Assembly (NCBI RefSeq): GCF_026000775.1
Contig: NZ_AP026830.1
Span: 1,015,056-1,079,055, forward strand
Length of the DNA: 64,000 bases
Origin: Vulcanisaeta souniana JCM 11219
GTDB taxonomy: Archaea; Thermoproteota; Thermoprotei; Thermoproteales; Thermocladiaceae
Direction: 5' to 3'
Shown here: positions 9,172 to 19,143 of the stretch, in pieces
How the letters are laid out: every line of letters starts with the position of its first letter
Numbering within the stretch: the first letter of the stretch is position 1
Notes under the pieces: model-generated
The model's database searches: none
The model's input: only the letters and a program-made list of their open reading frames with translations
Told to the model about the DNA's origin: nothing
Position numbers and translations under genes: made by a program

Positions 9172-9212
9172 GCATAACTTTAAAAGGGCAAATACGCCCA
9201 AAAGGCAATAAA

Positions 9213-9929
9213 ATGCCGACAATAGTACCAATGCACATAGGTGTTATACCAGATGGAAATAGGAGGTGGGCTAGAAAGATGGGGTTACCAATAACAGAGG
9301 CCTACAGGGTTGGTTCAGATAAGGTTGAGGATTTCCTGGATTGGTCGCTTGACTTTGGTATAAAGATAGTCACAGTGTACGTATTATCCACAGAGAATTT
9401 CTTCAGGAGATCCAGGTCAGAGTTAGAACTTTTATATAGGTTGCTCAAGGAGAAAATGATTAAGATAAGAAATGACGAGAGAATACATAGGAACAAGATC
9501 AAGGTCAGGGTAATTGGCAGGACTTGGCTATTGCCTGAGGATGTGCGTAGAGAGATAGCGCTAACCGAGGAATATACCGCCGATTACTCCAATCATTACT
9601 TAAATCTAGCAGTGATCTATGGAGGTAGGCAGGAGGTCATTGACGCAATAAAGAGGTTATTTATTGACCTCAATAGCGGGAAAATAGGCGTCAGTGACTT
9701 GGATGAGAATACCTTATTTAAATACCTATACGTTAGCGATGAACCATACCCAGAACCAGACTTGGTAATTAGGACAGGCGGAGAACACAGAATAAGCAAC
9801 TTCCTGTTATATGAAACTGCGTACTCCGAGCTTTACATACTGAATAAGTATTGGCCTGAGATCACGAAGGATGATCTTAAGGAGGCGCTTGATAATTACA
9901 CAAAGAGGGAAAGAAGATTTGGGAAGTGA
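9213..9929 (+). CDS. uppS: Cis-prenyltransferase (undecaprenyl/decaprenyl diphosphate synthase family)
   Basis: A 238-residue UPPS-family enzyme that extends an allylic diphosphate with isopentenyl units in cis to make the long polyprenyl chain of lipid-linked glycan carriers. The start block MHIGVIPDGNRRWARKMGL carries the catalytic Asp of the PDGNRRWA motif. VYVLSTENFFRR, NLAVIYGGRQEVIDA, PDLVIRTGGEHRISNFLLYE and ELYILNKYWPEI are the other conserved regions. The length is normal for the family. A TATA-like box (9177-9187) fits short-leader transcription. In archaea the product is usually phosphorylated to dolichol phosphate-type carriers for N-glycosylation. Confidence 0.93.
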   Translation: MPTIVPMHIGVIPDGNRRWARKMGLPITEAYRVGSDKVEDFLDWSLDFGIKIVTVYVLSTENFFRRSRSELELLYRLLKEKMIKIRNDERIHRNKIKVRVIGRTWLLPEDVRREIALTEEYTADYSNHYLNLAVIYGGRQEVIDAIKRLFIDLNSGKIGVSDLDENTLFKYLYVSDEPYPEPDLVIRTGGEHRISNFLLYETAYSELYILNKYWPEITKDDLKEALDNYTKRERRFGK

Positions 9930-9936
9930 TGATTCA

Positions 9937-10842
9937 CTACTTTAATAATGAAAGTACGTTAACCACCGGTACGGCGCCGTCCTTCGTTATTATGAACGTA
10001 TCCTCGACCTGGGCCACCATGCCCTTGCCATGCTCTATCAACACGGGATACCCATATATGTAGTCCTTCATGTGTAATTCGTGAATTAAATTACCAATCC
10101 CATCACCGAACCTTGGTACTAACCACCTTGGAGTAAATGGCAATGGACCTATTTCATTACTAATGTACGAGAGTACATCGTAGTGAGGATCCTTAGTCCT
10201 TGGGTTCTTTATTAATTGATAGATCGTGACCTGCTCCCCATCGTCCACGTAACCAGCGCCATTAGTGGAGAACGGCTCAACTGCGTAAACCTCTCCATCA
10301 TTAATTCTCTGTTTATCGCCATTGTCATAATTAGGCACGGATTTGCCTGCATGTAATTCATACTTCCTGATCAAGTGACCACTCAAGTTCTTAATGGGCT
10401 TGAACCCATAGGATCTTATCACCCTCTCTATCTGTGCGCCAATTGAGGTTAGAGTAACGCCTGGCTTCATACTCAACTGCGCCGTCTCTAGGGCCTTCAT
10501 TGACGCCTTTATTAATTGGCTATACATTGGATTAAAGGTTACTGTGACGGCGGTGTCCACTATGTAACCATCAATGTGGGCACCAAGGTCTATCTTTATA
10601 ATGGAGCCCTTGGGAATTACTGACTTATCGCCTATAACTGCGGTGTAGTGGGCAGCAATTTCATTTATACTCACATTAACTGGGAACGCGGGCTTCGCCC
10701 CGCTCTGCCTAATCCTGTTTTCCACCCTGTCGCAAAGCTCGAAAATCGGTATCCCCGGTTCTATTATGGACATTGCGTAATTAAGGGCGTCCCTTGCAAT
10801 GGAACCAAGTTTTTCATAAATCTTTAATAAGTCCGTGGACAC
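9937..10842 (-). CDS. map: Methionine aminopeptidase, type II
   Basis: A type II archaeal/eukaryal-like methionine aminopeptidase, about 301 residues, that removes the initiator Met. Metal ligands are visible: the Asp of KIDLGAHIDG and of IVDTAVTV, the His of NLSGHLI, the Glu of YAVEPFS and the Glu of VAQVEDTF. The type II insertion lies between the His and Glu ligands. The frame is open to a TTG at 10902, but a TATA-like element (ctatttaaagg, about 10866-10876) falls inside that extension. The GTG at 10842 sits 29 bases downstream of it, so I prefer this leaderless start (MSTDLLKIYEKLG). Confidence 0.93.
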   Translation of the reverse strand: MSTDLLKIYEKLGSIARDALNYAMSIIEPGIPIFELCDRVENRIRQSGAKPAFPVNVSINEIAAHYTAVIGDKSVIPKGSIIKIDLGAHIDGYIVDTAVTVTFNPMYSQLIKASMKALETAQLSMKPGVTLTSIGAQIERVIRSYGFKPIKNLSGHLIRKYELHAGKSVPNYDNGDKQRINDGEVYAVEPFSTNGAGYVDDGEQVTIYQLIKNPRTKDPHYDVLSYISNEIGPLPFTPRWLVPRFGDGIGNLIHELHMKDYIYGYPVLIEHGKGMVAQVEDTFIITKDGAVPVVNVLSLLK

Positions 10843-10949
10843 GTGGTATGCCGCATTGACTCCTTTAAATAGCCTTGCCCTATTAGTAATTGTTTTTGCC
10901 AAGAGAAACTATTTTAACCTAGTTTAATCTTGAAATACTTGGTGTCGTA

Positions 10950-12320
10950 ATGGGAGCCTTAACCATAGTAGCTAAGTATTTAATAATTGCGAATGTGGAG
11001 GTTCAGGGAACAGTGGAGAAGTACGACATAATAGGCGCATTGTTCAGTCAAACAGAGGGTTTGTTGGGTAATGAACTTGATCTTAGGGAGCTTCAAATGA
11101 ATGGTAGGATTGGTAGGATAGAGGTTGAGGCGGAGTATAAGGGTGATAGGACCATTGGTAAGGTCTACATTCCATCAAATCTGGATAGGTATGAAACAGC
11201 CCTTGTGGCTGCAATGATAGAGACCGTGGACAAGGTGGGTCCCTACAACGCCAAGGTTCAGGTTGTTGAGATTAGGGATTTGAGGGAGGAAAAAAGGAAG
11301 AGGGTTTTCGATAGGGCTAGGGAATTGCTTAAGCTTGTTGAGCATGAGGCGTTGCCTGACACTAAGGAGTTAATTACGAAATTCATGGAGAGCATTAGGG
11401 AAACTGAGGTGGTTGAGTATGGGCCTGAGAAATTGCCAGCGGGACCTGAGGTTGATAAGGCGGACACGATAATAATTGTTGAGGGCAGGGCTGATGTACT
11501 TAATTTAGTGAAGCATGGGTTCAAGAACGTAATAGGCCTAGGCGGTTCAAGTGGTGGTGTTCCAAAGACCGTGATAGAGCTAAGTAGGAAGAAGACTACA
11601 GTGGCCTTTGTAGATGGTGATAGGGGTGGCGAAATGTTACTTAAGGAATTGCTTAAGTATGCCGACATTGACTACATTGCCAGGGCACCGCCTGGTAAGG
11701 AAGTTGAGCAGTTGACGGCCAAGGAAATAACGAAGGCGCTCAGGAATAAGATACCCACTGAGGAATACCTAGCGAGCCTTGAGAAGAGGGAGAGAAAGTT
11801 AATTGAGGAGGCAAGGCAGTCACAACAGGAGGTACCACAGCCGCAAGCAATAGAGGTATCAATACAGGAACAAACACAGCCACAGCCAGCGGAGAAGGTC
11901 CAAGTAATACAACAGCCAGTACAGCAACCACAACAACCCCAGATCGTGGCAACATCACAACCTCCAAATCCACAACCATCGCAGTCTCCACAGGTAAGTC
12001 TTGAATTGCCGCAATTACCACAAAATGTCGTTGATGAGATGAAGAAGCTAAGTGGTACCCTTGAGGCGATTATTTATGATGATCACTGGACAGAGATAAA
12101 GAGGATACCCGTTAGAGACTTAGTGGATACGCTTCAGCAACTAACCAACGCATATGCAGTCGTTTTTGATGGCGTATGCACACAGCGTCTCGTTGACGTA
12201 GCATCAAGTAAAGGCGTCAAGCTATTGTTAATGTCAAGGGTGGGTAATATAACGAAGGTGCCCACTGACATGCTAATACTAACAATAGATGAATACTTAA
12301 GTAAGGCTGGAAGTAAGTAG
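10950..12320 (+). CDS. dnaG: DnaG-like primase, archaeal
   Basis: Archaeal DnaG of 456 residues. The Toprim domain carries IIIVEGRADVLNL (Glu178) and FVDGDRGG (Asp222, Asp224), the expected metal-binding acidic residues. In archaea DnaG associates with the exosome as well as having primase activity. Residues about 290-358 form a low-complexity Gln/Pro-rich linker (more than half Q or P) before a well-conserved C-terminal domain; this linker is unusually long. The ATG at 10950 lies about 26 bases after agtttaatc, so leaderless transcription is likely. It is divergent from map and converges on the DNA polymerase gene. Confidence 0.92.
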   Translation: MGALTIVAKYLIIANVEVQGTVEKYDIIGALFSQTEGLLGNELDLRELQMNGRIGRIEVEAEYKGDRTIGKVYIPSNLDRYETALVAAMIETVDKVGPYNAKVQVVEIRDLREEKRKRVFDRARELLKLVEHEALPDTKELITKFMESIRETEVVEYGPEKLPAGPEVDKADTIIIVEGRADVLNLVKHGFKNVIGLGGSSGGVPKTVIELSRKKTTVAFVDGDRGGEMLLKELLKYADIDYIARAPPGKEVEQLTAKEITKALRNKIPTEEYLASLEKRERKLIEEARQSQQEVPQPQAIEVSIQEQTQPQPAEKVQVIQQPVQQPQQPQIVATSQPPNPQPSQSPQVSLELPQLPQNVVDEMKKLSGTLEAIIYDDHWTEIKRIPVRDLVDTLQQLTNAYAVVFDGVCTQRLVDVASSKGVKLLLMSRVGNITKVPTDMLILTIDEYLSKAGSK

Positions 12321-12365
12321 TGATTTCAGTTATCTTAAAACATTTTAAAAATAATGCATTGAAAA

Positions 12366-14720
12366 TTAAGAAAAGTAATCAAGTATTGATTTACCAGTCT
12401 TTCCCATCATCAACTGTGACTCCTTAACTCCCAGAACCTCCAGTATTCTCATGGCGGCAGGCACAATCTGCTTCTCAACATAGTAATCAATATCGATTTC
12501 CCTATTATCCTTAACAAGCATGTATGGCTTTACCCTATATGCTAGTTTTGCGCCACCGCCCTTGACAATAACGTAACCTACTATGTCGCCCTTACCAACC
12601 TTATAACCAGCCTCAACTAATTGCCTTGCTGCCGCAACATGAGGAGTTAATACCTTATAATCATCCAGGGACTTATCAAGGGTTTTCCATATGATCACAT
12701 CATCAATATTAAATTGATATGCCTTAACCTTGTCAATTATGGACTTAACATAAGAAACCGCCCTATCAACATCACCCGTGGATAGGACTATCTCGGCAAC
12801 TCTCTCCTGGACATCCTTGGCAATCTCAGCCCAATCACCCCTAACTGCCTCAAAACCAACAATATCGATCTCACCACTAACCGTCAAGCCAACATACCTC
12901 TTCTTAGCCTCAGTAAACAAAACCCTCCTATACACCTTATCAACCTTCACTTCAAACCCAAGCTCATTATTGATATAATCAATTAGGGCCTCAACCTTAT
13001 CACTAATATTCCTAACAAATAAGCTATCAGTATCACCATAAATAATTGGAAGACCTAAGGACCTAGCCTTCTCAATAACAGTCTTAAGTAAGTTCCTGCC
13101 CCACGCAGTGACCGACTCTGCGACTTCACGCCTATACCATCTAGCCCCTAACCAACCGCAGTAACCATACATGGCATTAGCCATAACCTTAAGCGCCCTC
13201 TGTCTCTCGTTCAAAAGAACCCACTCAGGGCTATTCTCTGGATAACCCCTCATTAACTCCCTAACCCTACGCCTACTATCAACTAAAACCCTAAGTAGTC
13301 CTGGATACAATCCCTCTGGTGCTTTTCTAAATTTGTAACTAACCTCAGGGGCCACATTGCAATCACCACAGTCCCCATGTACCAAAGTATCTGGTGAAAC
13401 GTTATACTTCATCATAATATTTGGATACATACTTGAGAAATCAATCACCGCAATATCTTCATGAAGGCCAGGCCTGGGCTCGAGCACCACAGCACCTTTG
13501 TAGGTCTCGTAGGGCCTCTCCTCACGGTTGGGCGCCAATTCGCCCCTCTTAACGGCCTCATAGAATATCATCCACTCAACCCTAGCACCAACACTAGCCG
13601 CACCTACTTGATCTAGTGGAAGCCCTGATATTGATGATAATTGAATAGCAAATGGAAGAAGTTTCTCAGCTAAGCCATAAGTACTTACTATATCATCCCT
13701 GGCGTACTTAAGGAGTTGATCGCGCTTAGACTCATCATCCCAGTATTCATGTATTCTATGGCCAGGTATTAAAACACGTTCATCCCTCTTCATTATTCCA
13801 AAGAACTCCGCAGCCCTATCGAGACTCTTCACCTTTATTTCGTTAATTTCCTCAATGAAGTTATAAAGATCGACATTAGCCCTACCAATTATTGACCAAT
13901 GCCCATAAACACTGGGCTCAGGTGGACTACCCATTCTGGATAATGCCAGTTTAACGCCGACCCTGGAGGATCTATTCACCAAGTAGGGCCAATCGAAGCC
14001 ATTATTGTTGTAGCCAACAACAATGTCTGGGTCGTACCTCCTAAAGTAGTCAAGGAATTCCCTAATTACCTTACTATCGTTCTTGCCATCATCAGCCACA
14101 AACATCTTAATGCCATCCTCCTTAGTCATAGTGGATATTATTATCACGGGATCCCTATCAGGGCTCGGCATGCCTCTTGGATTATAGACCTCAATATCAA
14201 AAACAAGTATCCTAAAACTAGGTAATCTATGTTCCTCAATCATCCTGGGTCTTGTCTTGGCAAGGCAAACCAAGTCAACTTGGTAATTACCCTTAACCTC
14301 CTCACACTGATCAACAACAACCCAATTACTTGGCTTAATACTCATATCCAGCAGATACCTCTGTGAGAACCTAATATCGGCCTCAAGTACATCCTCAACA
14401 CCCGGAATCTCCGCGGCAAGTTCCCTGAGTTCCCTAATCTTCTCAGGGATTGTTGCAGTTACCTTAATTGCATCTACCTCATTACCAAATAACCTGCGCT
14501 TAACTACCTCTACGCTTAACACTCTACCCTCAAACTTACGCTTGACATTAGTGAATACGGCATTAACATCACCAGATGCTAATACATAGAAGTAGGGTCT
14601 AAAGGACCTGTCTAGGACAAGAGCCCTCTTGCCATCATTAGTAATACCGAATAATCTAATCTCCGGCGCATTACCAACTATGCCATAAGTTACGTCCAAT
14701 AGCCAAAGGGTTAATCCCAT
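12366..14720 (-). CDS. polB: Family B DNA polymerase
   Basis: A replicative-type family B DNA polymerase of 784 residues. The 3'-5' exonuclease motifs are complete: FDIEVYN (174-180), VGYNNNGFDWPYL (235-247) and YARDDIVSTYGL (339-350). Polymerase motifs are DFSSMYPNI (427-435), KVMANAMYGYCG (511-522) and YGDTDS (561-566). The length is nearer to crenarchaeal PolB3 than to the longer PolB1. A Cys pair (CGDC) after motif A may form a disulfide or metal site, as in other hyperthermophile polymerases. The gene lies tail-to-tail with dnaG, 45 bases apart. Confidence 0.94.
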   Translation of the reverse strand: MGLTLWLLDVTYGIVGNAPEIRLFGITNDGKRALVLDRSFRPYFYVLASGDVNAVFTNVKRKFEGRVLSVEVVKRRLFGNEVDAIKVTATIPEKIRELRELAAEIPGVEDVLEADIRFSQRYLLDMSIKPSNWVVVDQCEEVKGNYQVDLVCLAKTRPRMIEEHRLPSFRILVFDIEVYNPRGMPSPDRDPVIIISTMTKEDGIKMFVADDGKNDSKVIREFLDYFRRYDPDIVVGYNNNGFDWPYLVNRSSRVGVKLALSRMGSPPEPSVYGHWSIIGRANVDLYNFIEEINEIKVKSLDRAAEFFGIMKRDERVLIPGHRIHEYWDDESKRDQLLKYARDDIVSTYGLAEKLLPFAIQLSSISGLPLDQVGAASVGARVEWMIFYEAVKRGELAPNREERPYETYKGAVVLEPRPGLHEDIAVIDFSSMYPNIMMKYNVSPDTLVHGDCGDCNVAPEVSYKFRKAPEGLYPGLLRVLVDSRRRVRELMRGYPENSPEWVLLNERQRALKVMANAMYGYCGWLGARWYRREVAESVTAWGRNLLKTVIEKARSLGLPIIYGDTDSLFVRNISDKVEALIDYINNELGFEVKVDKVYRRVLFTEAKKRYVGLTVSGEIDIVGFEAVRGDWAEIAKDVQERVAEIVLSTGDVDRAVSYVKSIIDKVKAYQFNIDDVIIWKTLDKSLDDYKVLTPHVAAARQLVEAGYKVGKGDIVGYVIVKGGGAKLAYRVKPYMLVKDNREIDIDYYVEKQIVPAAMRILEVLGVKESQLMMGKTGKSILDYFS

Positions 14721-14799
14721 TAATTAGAATCAAAACAACAAATATCTTAAACTTACTCCTCATGTTTTAATAACGGCGTCCCAGGGCAAGGCAATTGTT

Positions 14800-15264
14800 C
14801 TAAATAGGTAACCTTGGGTCCTCCTTAATTACCTTAGCAACTATCAATGTTGAGGTCCTCTCAACCTCCTCCATGTTCATTATTTGTTCAAGGATCCTAA
14901 GAATCTCGTCCTTACCACTGGCCCTAACCTGCATTACAAAGTCCCACTCACCAAATATGTAGTATACGGTGGTAACGCCGCCAATATTCGCCAGTTTCTG
15001 CCCGATTTTCTCATGATAGCCAGGCCCGTACTTAGCCTTAACGAGTATCACGGCCACGTAGTCCTTACCCATCTTCTCAGGGCTTAGCTTAGCGTGGCAA
15101 CCAAGTATTATGCCCAACCTCTCAAGCTTCTTAATCCTATAGTATACGGTGGATTTCGAGATCTTCAGCTTATTAGCCATTTCATCTAGGGTAATCCTGC
15201 AGTCGTCCTGTAACATCTTCAGTATCTCAAGATCGGTCTGGTCAACCTCCTCGGTTATTGACAT
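14800..15264 (-). CDS. Lrp/AsnC-family transcriptional regulator
   Basis: A 154-residue feast/famine regulator. Residues about 10-58 are the winged helix-turn-helix (LKISKSTVYYRIKKLERLGII), and the C-terminal part is the RAM ligand-binding domain (YVAVILVKAKYG ... YYIFGEWDFVMQVRA). Such proteins form dimers and octamers that bind DNA on one face and respond to amino acids. Upstream is a 260-base AT-rich divergent region with two perfect palindromes (see 15388-15422), so self-regulation is likely. The target amino acid cannot be read from sequence. Confidence 0.88.
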   Translation of the reverse strand: MSITEEVDQTDLEILKMLQDDCRITLDEMANKLKISKSTVYYRIKKLERLGIILGCHAKLSPEKMGKDYVAVILVKAKYGPGYHEKIGQKLANIGGVTTVYYIFGEWDFVMQVRASGKDEILRILEQIMNMEEVERTSTLIVAKVIKEDPRLPI

Positions 15265-15387
15265 TAGGTGGACTTAAATGTACTTATTTAAAAAACATTC
15301 GCTTGTTATAAAAATATTCATTCTATACCTGGTTACTTTATATAATTATTGTATATACGTACGAATTATGAAATCAATTAATGATTA

Positions 15388-15422
15388 TCATGTACATGAG
15401 AACGTAAATAGTTCATGCATGA
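15388..15422. promoter_or_regulatory. Paired perfect palindromes, candidate operator
   Basis: In the 263-base spacer between the Lrp-type gene and UPF0147, tcatgtacatga (15388-15399) and tcatgcatga (15413-15422) are perfect palindromes sharing the TCATG half-site, with centres 24 bases apart. Further ccatga and tatgaa half-sites follow. Lrp-family octamers often bind arrays of spaced palindromes near their own promoter. TATA-like runs are nearby on both strands (for example tttatataat near 15341). Confidence 0.45.
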
Positions 15423-15533
15423 TAAATCCATGAAAAAATATGAAATTTATGACCTAATTAATGAATTAATCAAAGAAAATGTTTTTATATTGGTTATTAA
15501 CGATTGTTCAATCAATAGGCTTTTCTGGTGATG

Positions 15534-15833
15534 GTTATGTCAAGTAAGCAAGCCCCTGGTTTAAGCAAGGATGAGACGGATGAGAGAATAAAGCAAGCCC
15601 TCTATTATTTAACTAGGGTCATCCAGGACATGGGCATACCTAGAAATATCAGGAGGGCTGCCAGCGAGGCTGCCAGGATACTAATGGACCCAGGCATGAG
15701 CCCAGGCCTAAAGGCAGCAACAGTGATTAGCATACTTGATGAGGCATTGGCAGACCCAAACATGCCGCTTTTTAGTAGGGTTATTTTCTGGCAGGTTATT
15801 TCACTACTTGAGCAGATAAAGGACTCTGTATAG
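15534..15833 (+). CDS. UPF0147 family protein
   Basis: A helical protein of about 99 residues matching the archaeal UPF0147 family, with blocks RNIRRAASEAARILMDPGMSPGLKAATVISILDEALADPNMP. The family is small and widespread in archaea without a settled biochemical role. A GGTGATGG Shine-Dalgarno match lies just before the ATG at 15534, which I prefer to the ATG two codons upstream (15528). A TATA box (tttttatatt, about 15484-15493) precedes it. The stop is one base from the stop of the convergent malic enzyme gene. Confidence 0.85.
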   Translation, partial: VMSSKQAPGLSKDETDERIKQALYYLTRVIQDMGIPRNIRRAASEAARILMDPGMSPGLKAATVISILDEALADPNMPLFSRVIFWQVISLLEQIKDSV

Positions 15834-15834
15834 A

Positions 15835-17166
15835 TTATGTTAAATCGCTCAATAAATCCCTTATTAATCCCCTCCCAAATAGTGTCTCGATCATCATCCT
15901 AGCCGCGGCTATAATCTCCTTAGCTCTCTCATACTCCTCTCTCCAGGACAATGGCTTCCTTGCTATACCTTGTTCCGTAGCCTTAACTGCAACAGCCGCA
16001 GCAACCCTCGGGTAGAAGTCCCACTCCTCCATGGTTGGCAGTATCTTGTCTGCACTTAATTTATCGCCAACGAAATTAGCAATTTCCTGCGCCGCAGCTA
16101 GTATCATTTCATCAGTTATTGTCCTGACCCTGGCATCCAATGCACCCCTGAATACGCCAGGAAATACAAGGGAATTATTGACTTGGTTGGGGAAGTCGCT
16201 CCTGCCAGTGGCCACAACCTTAGCACCAGCCTCCTTGGCCTCCCAGGGCCAGATCTCGGGTATTGGGTTTGCCAGCGCGAATACTATTGGGTCCTTATTC
16301 ATAGACCTAACCCACTCCTTCTTAATCACGCCTGGTCCCTGGACCGATGCGGCAACCACAGCGTCGGCACCGACAAGAGCCTCCTTAATACCGCCCCTTC
16401 TTCTCTCTGCATTGGTCTTTATTGCTAAATCATACTTCCAAGGATTGGTAAGCATCAGCTTGTCCATATCCTCCCTCTCAGGGTGCAGTATTCCCTTACT
16501 ATCAACGAGCATTATATTGCCTGGTTTAACGCCGTACTTAATCAATATCCTGGCTGCCGCTATATTCGACGCACCGGCACCAATGAACACTATTGTGGAA
16601 TCCTCAATCCTCTTACCAACAACCTTAAAGGCGTTAATTAACCCAGCCAGTATTGCGCCGGCTGTTCCCTGTTGGTCATCATGCCAAACAGCAATCCTTA
16701 GTTCCTCCCTTAATTTATCTAAGACATAGAAGCACTTTGGTGATTCGGTATCTTCAAGGTTGATCCCGCCGAAGGCAGGTTCTATCGCCTTACCAATGTT
16801 AACAAGGTCATCCTGGGTACTAGCCCTTACGGGAAGTGGTATAGCATCAACACCACCAAGGTACTTAAAGAGGAGGGATTTGCCTTCCATAACAGGCATC
16901 GCAGCCTCCGGGCCAACATTACCAAGCCCAAGGACCCTACTACCATCGGTCAATATCGCAATTGCGTTCCACCTCCATGTGTAATCAAAGGACTTGTCAA
17001 CATCCGCATTTATTTCCTTTGAAACAGCTGCCACGCCTGGTGTATACCATATCGAGAAGTCCTGCAGGCTCCTAACCGGCACCTTAGGGAGAACCATTAT
17101 TTTCCCTCCATACCTCTTCGAGGCCTCAATTGCTACCTTAAACCATTTATTTGATTCCTCACCCAT
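15835..17166 (-). CDS. maeB: Malic enzyme (NAD(P)-dependent malate dehydrogenase, decarboxylating)
   Basis: A 443-residue malic enzyme that converts malate to pyruvate and CO2 while reducing NAD(P). Conserved blocks are [80 protein letters not shown], and the nucleotide-binding [17 protein letters not shown]. The phosphotransacetylase domain of bacterial MaeB proteins is absent. A minus-strand TATA-like element (about 17189-17198) lies 27 bases before the ATG at 17166, consistent with a leaderless transcript. Cofactor preference is not assignable by eye. Confidence 0.93.
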   Translation of the reverse strand: MGEESNKWFKVAIEASKRYGGKIMVLPKVPVRSLQDFSIWYTPGVAAVSKEINADVDKSFDYTWRWNAIAILTDGSRVLGLGNVGPEAAMPVMEGKSLLFKYLGGVDAIPLPVRASTQDDLVNIGKAIEPAFGGINLEDTESPKCFYVLDKLREELRIAVWHDDQQGTAGAILAGLINAFKVVGKRIEDSTIVFIGAGASNIAAARILIKYGVKPGNIMLVDSKGILHPEREDMDKLMLTNPWKYDLAIKTNAERRRGGIKEALVGADAVVAASVQGPGVIKKEWVRSMNKDPIVFALANPIPEIWPWEAKEAGAKVVATGRSDFPNQVNNSLVFPGVFRGALDARVRTITDEMILAAAQEIANFVGDKLSADKILPTMEEWDFYPRVAAAVAVKATEQGIARKPLSWREEYERAKEIIAAARMMIETLFGRGLIRDLLSDLT

Positions 17167-17269
17167 CGATTGTTATGCGCCAGAGGATTTATATTGATTT
17201 CTAAAGATGAATTCGGCAATCGCTTAGTATAGAATTTATGCGTCAATCATTCATATGCATGCAAATAAA

Positions 17270-18316
17270 TTAATTATCACCCTTAACAACATGGACACTA
17301 TCCCTGGGTATCCTAAGCATCACCTTCTCGCCAGGTTTAAAGGCAACCCTTGAAAAGGCAACAAGCGATAGGTCATTATCTACAGCAACCAAAACGCTAT
17401 AACCAAGCCTATTCCTAATAATCTCACGAACAACGCCTCCAACCACATTATAATGATCATTATTATCACTAACCCCCAGTACCTCGATCCACTCAGGCCT
17501 TATACATACGTAAACCTCCCCATCAACTTCTCCATTAACATTAAGTGAAATGCCATTGCCCAACCTAACCAAACTTCCGTTCTCCGTTCTCTCCGCTAAA
17601 CCCTTAATTACGTTTTGAAAACCAAGAAAGCGCGCCGTAAAGACCCTACTCGGTCTAGTAAATACTTGCTCTGGGTCTCCCTCCTCCACGACCTTACCCT
17701 CATTAATTATTAATAATTTATCAGCTAATGAGTAAGCCTCATCCCAGTCATGAGTCACGTGTATAACGGTTATTCCATACCTCCCAGGCAACTCCTTTAA
17801 TAAGGGGATTATTCTCTCCTTGGTATCTCTATCAAGCATTGATAGAGGCTCGTCAAGTAATAAAACCCTAGGTTTAACAACAAGGGCCCTCGCCAAAGCA
17901 ACCCTCTGTTGCTCACCACCACTAAGATTAATAGCCCTCCTATTGAGTAAATAATCAATACCTAGGTCCTTGGCCATTTCCTGAACCAACCTACGCCTTT
18001 CTTTCTTAGGCACACCCCTGAATTTAAGTCCATACTCAATATTTTCATAAACAGTCATATGATCAAAAATGGCATAGCCCTGCGGTACATAGGACACGTC
18101 CCGATTCTCCGGCGGTTCATAAGTCACATCAGCGCCATCTATAAACACACCACCCTCACTCACCCTGTAAATACCGGCAATAATCTTCAATAACGTGCTC
18201 TTACCAGAACCAGTGGGACCAAGCACTATATTGTATGTATTGCGCTTGAAAACGACATTTACTGGGCCGAATGTGAAATACCTTAAATGTACAGTAACCC
18301 CCCGTAACTCAACCAT
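17270..18316 (-). CDS. ABC transporter ATPase, tungstate/molybdate type
   Basis: The ATPase of a WtpABC/ModABC-type importer, 348 residues from the preferred start. Walker A is GPTGSGKST, the Q-loop YVPQGYAIFDH, the signature LSGGEQQRVALARAL, Walker B RVLLLDEP and the H-loop VIHVTHDWDEA. A C-terminal TOBE-like regulatory domain follows residue 240. The frame opens at 18361, but that would bury the start deep in the permease gene; the ATG at 18316 overlaps the permease stop by 8 bases (ATGGTTGA) and has GGTGGT upstream. Translational coupling is likely. Sulfate, phosphate or thiosulfate importers use similar ATPases, so the substrate is taken from the whole operon. Confidence 0.88.
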   Translation of the reverse strand: MVELRGVTVHLRYFTFGPVNVVFKRNTYNIVLGPTGSGKSTLLKIIAGIYRVSEGGVFIDGADVTYEPPENRDVSYVPQGYAIFDHMTVYENIEYGLKFRGVPKKERRRLVQEMAKDLGIDYLLNRRAINLSGGEQQRVALARALVVKPRVLLLDEPLSMLDRDTKERIIPLLKELPGRYGITVIHVTHDWDEAYSLADKLLIINEGKVVEEGDPEQVFTRPSRVFTARFLGFQNVIKGLAERTENGSLVRLGNGISLNVNGEVDGEVYVCIRPEWIEVLGVSDNNDHYNVVGGVVREIIRNRLGYSVLVAVDNDLSLVAFSRVAFKPGEKVMLRIPRDSVHVVKGDN

Positions 18317-19130
18317 GCCAGGCATTACCACCACCCAGGCTAACCAAAATCCTATATGCAACGAAAATTATCAGCATAATGACCACAAGCGCTGCTGAAA
18401 ATTCCACGGCATTCACCAAACCAATGCCCACATAACTCTCATAAATGTACACAGAGGCTGGGTAAACGAGGTTTCTGCCAAATAACACATAGTAGGCTAC
18501 AATGAATAGGGCACCGGCCTCAGACACCGACCTGGCCCATGATAATATTGCGCCTGTGGCCATCGGCCTCCAGATCCTTGGCAGTATTATTGACGTGAAC
18601 ACCCTTAATCGACCCGCACCCAGTGTTCTAGCCACGGCCTCCATGTCAGGACTTACCATCCTAATTGATGCCTCAACAACTCTTATGTAGTATGTGGATG
18701 ACAGGAAGGCCACGGCAGCTGTAGCCCCCCACAACGTATTAATGAAGTTTATGCCATGCGCCTTCAGGAAGGGACCAAGGCCATAACGCGATGCGAAGGC
18801 TAGAACAATCATTATACCCACTATTATGTGTGGTATCATTATCGGTACATCAATCAAGGCATCAACAACGCTCTTCAGGTGAAACTCGTACCTAGCCATC
18901 ACGTATGCTATTGGCGTACCCATTATGATTGCCACCAGGGCTGATAATGTGGACATGACCACGGTAACCTCAATAGCCTGAATGAAACTAATTACCGAAA
19001 GTGCCCTTGGGATCATTGGAAGACCAAGAACTATTAGTAGGGCCAGCGGATATATTATGAGAATTGAGAAAATGAAAATCGAGACCAGCAGTATTAGGAA
19101 AATGAAAATGTTTCGTTTTAATAAATGCAT
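18309..19130 (-). CDS. ABC transporter permease, tungstate/molybdate type
   Basis: A permease of about 273 residues with six hydrophobic segments and the inner-membrane component EAA loop VARTLGAGRLRVFTSIILPRIWRP, which docks on the ATPase. The family resembles WtpB/ModB. The frame opens at 19172 inside the binding-protein gene; the ATG at 19130 is preferred because TAAGGGACTT, a Shine-Dalgarno-like stretch, lies just upstream and it leaves a 13-base gap from the preceding stop. It is the middle gene of a three-gene minus-strand operon. Confidence 0.88.
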   Translation of the reverse strand: MHLLKRNIFIFLILLVSIFIFSILIIYPLALLIVLGLPMIPRALSVISFIQAIEVTVVMSTLSALVAIIMGTPIAYVMARYEFHLKSVVDALIDVPIMIPHIIVGIMIVLAFASRYGLGPFLKAHGINFINTLWGATAAVAFLSSTYYIRVVEASIRMVSPDMEAVARTLGAGRLRVFTSIILPRIWRPMATGAILSWARSVSEAGALFIVAYYVLFGRNLVYPASVYIYESYVGIGLVNAVEFSAALVVIMLIIFVAYRILVSLGGGNAWHG

Positions 19131-19143
19131 ACTTTTAAGTCCC

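Noticed and set aside
16031-16729. 232-residue plus-strand ORF
   Set aside because: Antisense shadow of the malic enzyme gene, Leu/Ser/Ala-biased.
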